From contig JAFXFQ010000254.1 of the NCBI GenBank assembly GCA_017520365.1, positions 1 to 5,007 of the forward strand: a stretch of 5,007 bases of DNA, in the 5' to 3' direction. Source of the stretch: Clostridia bacterium (lineage in GTDB: Bacteria > Bacillota > Clostridia > Oscillospirales > CAG-272). Below the pieces are notes generated by a model that worked only from the letters and a program-made list of their open reading frames with translations, did not search any database and was not told the origin of the DNA. This document shows positions 1 through 5,007 of the stretch, piece after piece. The position numbers and the translations under genes were made by a program. Every line of letters starts with the position of its first letter. Position 1 is the first letter of the stretch.

Positions 1-1
1 A

Positions 2-1459
2 AGAGTTTTTCCCCTTCCCGAGAAAAAGTGGAGAGACCGCTGCTGGATGGAATCGAGAAAAAACAATTTTCTTGGTGAAAAGGCAAGAAAGCAGCCCATA
101 AGCATTTACGAGCTTCACATTCCCTCGTGGAAAAGAAGGTCAGATGGGTGCATTCTTTCTTATACGGAGCTTGCCGATCATCTTGCACCTTATCTTTTGC
201 AGATGGGATATACTCACGTTGAGATAATGGAGCCATTTGAAGCGGTGAATATGAAAAAATCCTGTTTCTATGCATTTTCCTCTGTTCACGGCACTCCCAC
301 AGATTTTATGGAGTTTGTGGACAGCATGCACAGGGCCGGAATAGGTGTTATCCTTGACTGGAACATATGCGAGTTCTCTGTTACGGAGCACAGCCTTTCA
401 GGCTTTGACGGATACAGCCTCTATACTGACATCGACAGCAGCTCTGTTTCGGGAAGATTCGATCTTTCTTCAAGGGTGGCGCAGTCATTTCTGATTTCCA
501 ATGCACTTTACCTTGCAGACGTGTTCCATATAGACGGTCTTCGTGTTGAGGACCTGGGTGCGGTTCTTCGCAACGGTAAGGGGAGACTTGACCGCGGAGC
601 GGTCAGCCTCATAAGAAAGCTCAACGGTGTGATGAGGGATTATTATCCCGACGTTATGATGATAACCGATGACCTTTTCGGTAAGGGCGCAGTTACCTCA
701 AGCGCCGCCGACGGACTCGGATTTACCTTTAAATGGGACTCTGTTTGCACAAGAGATACTTTGGCTTATGCTTCCGTTGAGCTCAACGAAAGAGCGATGC
801 ATACTTCGGAGCTTTCCGCTCCCCTGAAGCACGCCTTCGGCGAGGCTTCGGTGCTGACCCTGACTCACGCAGACGTTGTTTCGGGCAGAAGCTCCTTTAT
901 GGCGAGAATGCCCGGCAATTACGATGAAAGATTCGCGGGAAACCGAGTTTTCTTTACATACATGATGACCCGTCCCGGCAAGAAGATGCGTTTTATGGGA
1001 AGCGAGATCGGTCAGTTTGATGAGTGGGACCGCTTCGGAGAGATCCAATGGTTCCTCCTTGACTACGAGAAGCACGCACAGCTACAGCTTTATCTTGCAA
1101 GGCTCGGTCAGATATATCTTGATACACCTGCCCTTTGGGAGCAGGATTGCATTCCCGGCGGCTTTTCTCTCGATTCCGCTCAGGGCGGTGTGTTCGCCTA
1201 TCGGAGATTTGACTCTGCGGGCGGTGAGGTGGCGGTTGCACTGAATTTCACTCCCTACAGACTTTGCAAGTATCAGCTGGGTGTTGACCACGGTGGCACG
1301 TGGGAGGAGATTATTTCCTCAGACAGCTCCGATTTCGGCGGAAGCGGTGTTGAAAACGGAACGGTAACTGCCGTTCAGTCAGGAAGCGCCGGAAAGCCTT
1401 ATTCCTTGACAGTTGACCTCCCGCCTCTCGGCGCGGTGGTGCTGAAATATACTAAATAA
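2..1459 (+). CDS. GlgB-like (GH13 branching-enzyme family) protein, predicted catalytically inactive; 5' partial
   Basis: The protein aligns along the catalytic and C-terminal domains of bacterial 1,4-alpha-glucan branching enzyme. Landmarks, numbered from the ATG at 47, are ISIYELHIPSW (18-28), LSYTELADHLAPY (37-49), VILDW (101-105), SNALY (151-155), GLRV (164-167), GLGF..KW (223-230), MPGNYDERFAGNR (288-300), FMGSEIGQFDEW (316-327), LNFTPY (399-404) and LPPLGAVVLKY (458-468). The ATG at 47 is probably internal. The frame is open to the window edge, no good ribosome binding site precedes the ATG, and the 15 upstream codons complete the family linker pattern WxDxxWMxxR. A CBM48-type N-terminal domain therefore probably lies outside the window. 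Against E. coli GlgB, Asp335, Arg403 and His525 are kept (D104, R166, H274). His340 is E109, nucleophile Asp405 is E168, acid/base Glu458 is D208, Asp526 is A275, and the GYQxTG loop with Tyr300 is missing. Family membership is secure. Loss of branching activity is an inference, and a glucan-binding or regulatory role is speculation. Its ATA use also differs from glgC and glgD. Confidence 0.88.
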   Translation, partial: RVFPLPEKKWRDRCWMESRKNNFLGEKARKQPISIYELHIPSWKRRSDGCILSYTELADHLAPYLLQMGYTHVEIMEPFEAVNMKKSCFYAFSSVHGTPTDFMEFVDSMHRAGIGVILDWNICEFSVTEHSLSGFDGYSLYTDIDSSSVSGRFDLSSRVAQSFLISNALYLADVFHIDGLRVEDLGAVLRNGKGRLDRGAVSLIRKLNGVMRDYYPDVMMITDDLFGKGAVTSSAADGLGFTFKWDSVCTRDTLAYASVELNERAMHTSELSAPLKHAFGEASVLTLTHADVVSGRSSFMARMPGNYDERFAGNRVFFTYMMTRPGKKMRFMGSEIGQFDEWDRFGEIQWFLLDYEKHAQLQLYLARLGQIYLDTPALWEQDCIPGGFSLDSAQGGVFAYRRFDSAGGEVAVALNFTPYRLCKYQLGVDHGGTWEEIISSDSSDFGGSGVENGTVTAVQSGSAGKPYSLTVDLPPLGAVVLKYTK

Positions 1460-1472
1460 TTTTTTTACATAC

Positions 1473-1478
1473 AGGAGG
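1473..1478 (+). promoter_or_regulatory. Shine-Dalgarno site of glgC
   Basis: A consensus AGGAGG lies 8 bases before the GTG at 1487, inside the 27-base gap after the TAA of the GlgB-like gene. It decides the GTG start over the next candidates, the GTG at 1508 and the ATG at 1514. It is the strongest ribosome binding site in the window and would let glgC be translated independently of the gene upstream. Confidence 0.85.
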
Positions 1479-1486
1479 ATATCATA

Positions 1487-2677
1487 GTGTTCAAGAAAAA
1501 AGAGTGCGTGGCTATGCTGCTCGCAGGTGGTCAGGGAAGCCGTCTTTACGCACTTACCCAAAAGGTTGCAAAACCTGCAGTCCCCTTTGGCGGTAAGTAC
1601 CGCATCGTAGATTTCCCCTTGTCCAACTGCACAAACTCCGGCATTGATACCGTAGGTGTGCTCACTCAGTACGAGCCCCTGCTCCTCAATGACTACATTG
1701 GTAACGGTCTGCCTTGGGACCTTGACCGCACATACGGTGGTGTAAAGATCCTGCCCCCCTACCAGGGTGCTAAGGCTGCTGACTGGTATAAGGGTACTGC
1801 AAACGCTATCTACCAGAACCTTAAGTTCATTGACAGATATGACGCAGAGTATGTTCTTATTCTTTCCGGCGACCACATCTATAAGATGGACTACGCTAAG
1901 ATGCTCAAGTTCCATAAGAAGAGAAATGCCGACTGTACTATCGCAGTTCTTGACGTGCCGATCGAAGAGGCAAGCCGCTTCGGTATCATGTCTGTAGACG
2001 AGGATTCCAAGATTTATAAGTTCGAGGAAAAGCCCAAGAACCCCGAATCCACAATGGCTTCCATGGGTATCTATATTTTCACAAAGTCAAAGCTTGCCGA
2101 GTACCTTACAAACGACGCGGCTGATCCCAACTCCTCCAATGACTTCGGTAAGAACATCATTCCCGCTATGCTTGCAAACGGCGAGAATATGGTAGCTTAT
2201 CCCTTCGAGGGCTACTGGAAGGACGTTGGAACCCTCTCCTCTCTCTGGGAGGCAAATATGGATCTTCTCGGCGAAAAGCCCGAGTTCGATCTCAGTGACG
2301 AAAAGTGGAGAATATTCACCCGTCACGAAACTCTCGCTCCTCAGTACGTAGGCGAGAATGCAAAGATCACAAACTCCATCGTTGCCGAGGGTTGCGAGAT
2401 CTATGGTAACGTAGAAAACTCAGTTCTTTTCCCCGGCGTTACCGTTATGGCAGGCGCTACCGTTCGTGACAGCGTTGTTATGGGCGGATGCGTTATCGCT
2501 GAGGATGCTACGGTAAGCTATGCTATCCTTGATACAAACGTTCAGGTTGGCGCAGGTGCCACCGTTGGCGGCACTAAGGGCGACGAGGCAGGAGTAACCG
2601 TTATCGGCGACTCCGAGGTTATCGCTGCCGGACAGACAGTAGGTGCGGGCGAGATGATCCCCGACGTAAGAAAGTGA
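1487..2677 (+). CDS. glgC: Glucose-1-phosphate adenylyltransferase, catalytic subunit (ADP-glucose pyrophosphorylase)
   Basis: GlgC makes ADP-glucose and pyrophosphate from ATP and alpha-glucose-1-phosphate, the committing step of bacterial glycogen synthesis in the cytoplasm. The 396-residue protein starts with GTG. The nucleotidyltransferase domain (about 7-260) carries the nucleotide loop AGGQGSRL (13-20), KPAVPFGGKYRIVDFPLSNC (29-48), the catalytic Asp in SGDHIY (D129, E. coli Asp142), the glucose-1-phosphate Lys in FEEKP (K182, E. coli Lys195) and GYWKDVGT (242-249). A left-handed beta-helix of hexapeptide repeats follows (about 285-385), where family members bind allosteric effectors and make subunit contacts. 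All catalytic landmarks are intact, so it is predicted to be active. Length is normal for Firmicutes. It lies directly before glgD, with which it is expected to form a GlgC/GlgD hetero-oligomer, as in Geobacillus stearothermophilus. Codon use is strongly biased, with one ATA among 25 Ile codons, which suggests high expression. Confidence 0.97.
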   Translation: MFKKKECVAMLLAGGQGSRLYALTQKVAKPAVPFGGKYRIVDFPLSNCTNSGIDTVGVLTQYEPLLLNDYIGNGLPWDLDRTYGGVKILPPYQGAKAADWYKGTANAIYQNLKFIDRYDAEYVLILSGDHIYKMDYAKMLKFHKKRNADCTIAVLDVPIEEASRFGIMSVDEDSKIYKFEEKPKNPESTMASMGIYIFTKSKLAEYLTNDAADPNSSNDFGKNIIPAMLANGENMVAYPFEGYWKDVGTLSSLWEANMDLLGEKPEFDLSDEKWRIFTRHETLAPQYVGENAKITNSIVAEGCEIYGNVENSVLFPGVTVMAGATVRDSVVMGGCVIAEDATVSYAILDTNVQVGAGATVGGTKGDEAGVTVIGDSEVIAAGQTVGAGEMIPDVRK

Positions 2678-2680
2678 GGG
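2676..2680 (+). promoter_or_regulatory. Shine-Dalgarno site of glgD, overlapping the glgC stop
   Basis: GAGGG lies 7 bases before the ATG at 2688 and shares its first two bases with the TGA stop of glgC (2675-2677). This placement suggests that ribosomes finishing glgC help start glgD, which suits two subunits of one complex. Confidence 0.65.
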
Positions 2681-2687
2681 TAAGATA

Positions 2688-3827
2688 ATGACTGCAGCAG
2701 GATTGATTTTTTCCAACATTCACGACAGAAGCATTCCCGAAATGACAGCGCGCCGTACAATGGCGTCCATTCCTTTCGGAGGAAGATACAGACTTGTAGA
2801 CTTCACCCTTTCCAATATGGTAAACTCCGGCATCAACAAGGTCGGCATCGTTACCCATAACAACTACCGTTCCCTTATCGACCACATCGGCACAGGTAAG
2901 GACTGGGACCTCGCAAGAAGAAGCGGCGGTGTTATGATCCTTCCTCCCTTTATCACAGCATACGATAATCCCCGCGCAAATCAGCTCTATACAACACGCC
3001 TTGAGGCTATCATGGGTGTTACAGAGTATATCTCTCACTGCGGTGAGGACCTTATCGTTCTTTCCGACAGCGACGTTGTTTGCAACATCGACCTTTCCCA
3101 GGTCATCGAGCAGCACGAGAAGACCGGCGCAGACCTTACTCTCGTAACAAAGAAGGTCAAGCTCTGCGGCGGCGATAAGGAGAACATCGGCAAGATCATC
3201 GTTACAACAAATGATGACGGCCAGATCACCGGCTTCTCTGAGTACACCGCTCTTATGTGCGGAGATTACGACGTAAGCACAAACATTATGGTGTTTACAA
3301 GAACTTTCCTTATGTCCCTTGTCGACAGCGCTATCTCCCACGGATACACAGATTTCTACCGTCAGGCTCTCCCCTTCGTAATGGCAAGCGCTAAGTTCTG
3401 CACATTCAGCTTCGACGGTTATTACGCAACTATCGACAGCCTTCCCAGCTACTTTGCAAGAAGCATGGAGCTTCTTGAGAACTCCACCCGCGCTGCGCTC
3501 TTCGCTGAGAAGGACAGACCCGTATACACAAAGGTACGTAATACCGCCCCCACAAAGTACGCTGAGGGCTCAGTAGTTAAGAATTCTCTTATCGCTGACG
3601 GTTGTGTTATCGAGGGTACAGTTGAGAACTCCATTCTCTTCCGCGGTGTTCATGTTAAGAAGGGCACAGTAGTAAAGAATTCTATTATGCTCCAGAATTC
3701 ATGCACAGGTGAGAACGTAACTCTTAACTGCGTTATCGCAGACAAGAATGTTGTTATCCGCGATGATAGGATCCTCTCCGGCAGCGAGACACTTCCTTAC
3801 TACATCGCGAAAGGAAAGATGATCTGA
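2688..3827 (+). CDS. glgD: GlgD, non-catalytic or regulatory subunit of ADP-glucose pyrophosphorylase
   Basis: The 379-residue paralogue of GlgC is found mainly in Firmicutes. It shares the fold: PFGGRYRLVDFTLSNMVNSG (29-48), DHIGTGKDWDL (65-75), SGGVMILPP (79-87), and a C-terminal hexapeptide beta-helix (about 290-360) with VENSILFRGV (312-321), the counterpart of VENSVLFPGV in GlgC. Key active-site elements are missing. The GGxGxRL nucleotide loop is replaced by SNIHDRS (9-15), the glucose-1-phosphate Lys position is Y186, and the Asp of the WKDVGT motif is T248 by my alignment. An Asp matching catalytic Asp142 of E. coli GlgC may remain (D129, with a one-residue insertion before it). These losses are usual for GlgD. 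In characterised Firmicutes, GlgD has little activity alone and raises the activity of GlgC. It sits 10 bases after glgC and overlaps glgA by one base. No ATA codon occurs in the gene. Confidence 0.96.
   Translation: MTAAGLIFSNIHDRSIPEMTARRTMASIPFGGRYRLVDFTLSNMVNSGINKVGIVTHNNYRSLIDHIGTGKDWDLARRSGGVMILPPFITAYDNPRANQLYTTRLEAIMGVTEYISHCGEDLIVLSDSDVVCNIDLSQVIEQHEKTGADLTLVTKKVKLCGGDKENIGKIIVTTNDDGQITGFSEYTALMCGDYDVSTNIMVFTRTFLMSLVDSAISHGYTDFYRQALPFVMASAKFCTFSFDGYYATIDSLPSYFARSMELLENSTRAALFAEKDRPVYTKVRNTAPTKYAEGSVVKNSLIADGCVIEGTVENSILFRGVHVKKGTVVKNSIMLQNSCTGENVTLNCVIADKNVVIRDDRILSGSETLPYYIAKGKMI
3811..3815 (+). promoter_or_regulatory. Probable Shine-Dalgarno site of glgA inside glgD
   Basis: AAGGA lies 11 bases before the ATG at 3827, within the last codons of glgD. 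It is weaker and slightly more distant than the glgC site. Because the start codon shares a base with the glgD stop, termination-reinitiation coupling probably contributes to translation of glgA. Confidence 0.5.
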
Positions 3828-5007
3828 TGAAAAAGATTCTTTACGTTGGCAGTGAGTGTATGCCCTTTGCCGCCACAGGCGGTCTTGGCGACGTTATGGG
3901 AAGCCTTCCCGCGGCACTCAAGGAAAAGTACGGTGACGAATGTGACGTTCGCGTTGTAATTCCGCTTTATGATGCTGTCAGCGACACGTGGAGAGGTCAG
4001 ATGAAGCAGGAGGCTGTGTTCACAGTCCGCTTAGGCTGGCGCGAGCAGTATTGCGGCGTATTCTCCCTCGTGAAGGATAACGTTACCTATTACTTTATAG
4101 ATAACGAATACTATTTTAAGCGCGGATGCCTTTACGGTCAGTATGACGACGGCGAGAGATTTGCATTCTTCAGCCTTGCGGCTCTTGAAATGTTCCCTCA
4201 CGTCGGCTTCTATCCCGACGTCATCCACGCAAATGACTGGCAGAGCGCGCTCACAGTCGTGTATCTTAACACCCAGTTCAGAAATGTTTGGGGTTATACT
4301 TACATTAAAACCATATTTACCATCCATAATATAGAGTACCAGGGCAAATACGATATGTACATCCTCGGTGATGTTTTCGGCATCAATGAGACACATATCC
4401 CCCTTATGGAGTGGAAGGGCTGCATGAACCTTATGAAGGCCGCTGTCGAGTGTGCCGACAGGGTTTCCACTGTAAGCCCCAGATACGCTCAGGAGATCCA
4501 GTGGGCAGAATATGCCCACGGTCTCGAGAGCCTTCTCTCAGGCGTGTCCTTTAAGCTTTCCGGTATCCTCAACGGTATCGATTATAACTATTATAATCCC
4601 AAGGAGGATGCGGAGATAGCAAAGAACTTTACATGGAGAAGCCTCAAGAGCAAGACTGTCTGCAAGACAGCTCTTCAGGAGGAGCTTGGTCTTCCTGTTC
4701 GTGAGGACGTTCCCATGTTTTCCATCATCTCCCGCCTCGTAGCACACAAGGGCACAGACCTTGTTCGCGAGATCGGCTTCAGAATGATGGCTGAAAAGGA
4801 TTGCCAGCTGGTCGTTCTCGGCACCGGCGATGCTCAGTACGAGGAGTTTTTCAGAGCTCTCGAGCGAGAGTATCCCACAAAGGTGCGCGCACTTATCAAG
4901 TATGATCGTGCGCTTTCCAAGAGGATCTACGCAGCAAGCGATTTCTTCATTATGCCCTCAAAGAGCGAGCCCTGCGGCCTCTCTCAGATGATCTGCTCCC
5001 GCTACGG
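3827..5007 (+). CDS. glgA: Glycogen synthase (ADP-glucose dependent, GT5), 3' partial
   Basis: GlgA transfers glucose from ADP-glucose to the non-reducing end of alpha-1,4-glucan. The window holds the first 393 residues, roughly 80% of a typical bacterial GlgA (about 475-480). The frame is still open at the edge. The start is the ATG overlapping the glgD stop as TGATG, and the N-terminus MKKILYVGSECMPFAATGGL fits the family. The GT-B N-terminal domain (about 1-250) shows TGGLGDV (17-23), HANDWQSAL (134-142), FTIHNIEYQG (164-173), STVSPRYAQEIQ (214-225) and GILNGID (246-252). The C-terminal domain shows ISRLVAHKG with R303 and K308 (E. coli Arg300 and Lys305) and EPCGLSQ with E381 (E. coli Glu377). 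The position of E. coli Lys15 in the KTGGL loop is Ala (A16). The other catalytic landmarks within the window are intact, so activity is expected. Confidence 0.96.
   Translation, partial: MKKILYVGSECMPFAATGGLGDVMGSLPAALKEKYGDECDVRVVIPLYDAVSDTWRGQMKQEAVFTVRLGWREQYCGVFSLVKDNVTYYFIDNEYYFKRGCLYGQYDDGERFAFFSLAALEMFPHVGFYPDVIHANDWQSALTVVYLNTQFRNVWGYTYIKTIFTIHNIEYQGKYDMYILGDVFGINETHIPLMEWKGCMNLMKAAVECADRVSTVSPRYAQEIQWAEYAHGLESLLSGVSFKLSGILNGIDYNYYNPKEDAEIAKNFTWRSLKSKTVCKTALQEELGLPVREDVPMFSIISRLVAHKGTDLVREIGFRMMAEKDCQLVVLGTGDAQYEEFFRALEREYPTKVRALIKYDRALSKRIYAASDFFIMPSKSEPCGLSQMICSRY

Noticed and set aside
2..1459. The GlgB-like gene as a decayed pseudogene
   Set aside because: The frame is uninterrupted for 485 codons, structural motifs are conserved to the C-terminus, and it sits close before glgC. 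A maintained pseudoenzyme fits better, although very recent loss of function cannot be ruled out from one sequence.
1457..1470. Run of seven T after the stop of the GlgB-like gene as a possible terminator
   Set aside because: I see no GC-rich inverted repeat before the T run, and the glgC ribosome binding site follows at once. Read-through within an operon is more likely.
2619..3341. A 240-codon antisense open frame opposite glgC/glgD, with similar antisense frames at 1379-1915 and 4031-4519
   Set aside because: They lie wholly opposite genes with clear family motifs, have odd composition and no recognisable domain. They are explained by the codon bias of the + strand genes.
3581..3700. Three GAATTC copies (3581-3586, 3677-3682, 3695-3700) with similar surroundings at the end of glgD
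   Set aside because: They encode repeated Asn-Ser positions (KNS, KNS, QNS) of the hexapeptide beta-helix, so they reflect protein repeats rather than a DNA-level element.
2688..3827. GlgD as a second active ADP-glucose pyrophosphorylase
   Set aside because: It lacks the GGxGxRL loop and the glucose-1-phosphate Lys, as GlgD proteins generally do. It is ordinary for the family and not a new pseudoenzyme.

Overview
The window is one stretch of a glycogen biosynthesis operon. All genes are on the + strand and packed tightly: a branching-enzyme-like gene (glgB family, 5' end outside the window), glgC, glgD, and glgA (3' end outside the window). The glgC+glgD pair is typical of Firmicutes. The consensus Shine-Dalgarno sites, the GTG start of glgC and the style of the proteins suggest a gut or rumen type Clostridia, Ruminococcaceae-like. 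That placement is an inference, because no rRNA or other marker gene is present.

Layout: 2-1459 is a GH13/GlgB-like protein. A 27-base gap holds an AGGAGG ribosome binding site. 1487-2677 is glgC, the catalytic ADP-glucose pyrophosphorylase subunit. A 10-base gap follows. 2688-3827 is glgD, the non-catalytic partner. glgD and glgA overlap by one base (TGATG), and glgA (glycogen synthase, GT5) runs off the end at 5007. No promoter, terminator, RNA gene, mobile element or CRISPR array is visible, and no gene-free stretch exceeds 27 bases. The antisense open frames look like shadows.

Pathway: GlgC/GlgD makes ADP-glucose from glucose-1-phosphate and ATP, GlgA extends alpha-1,4-glucan from it, and a branching enzyme would normally add alpha-1,6 branches. 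The surprise is that the branching-enzyme-like protein has lost or changed all three GH13 catalytic carboxylates (Asp to Glu, Glu to Asp, Asp to Ala). It has also lost a conserved His and the GYQxTG loop, while its fold-level motifs and open reading frame are intact. It is best read as a pseudoenzyme. With GlgD, which is also degenerate at its sugar-phosphate site, the operon would encode two catalytically dead paralogues next to active enzymes. The lead worth following is that the GlgB-like protein may be a glucan-binding or regulatory subunit of glycogen synthesis.
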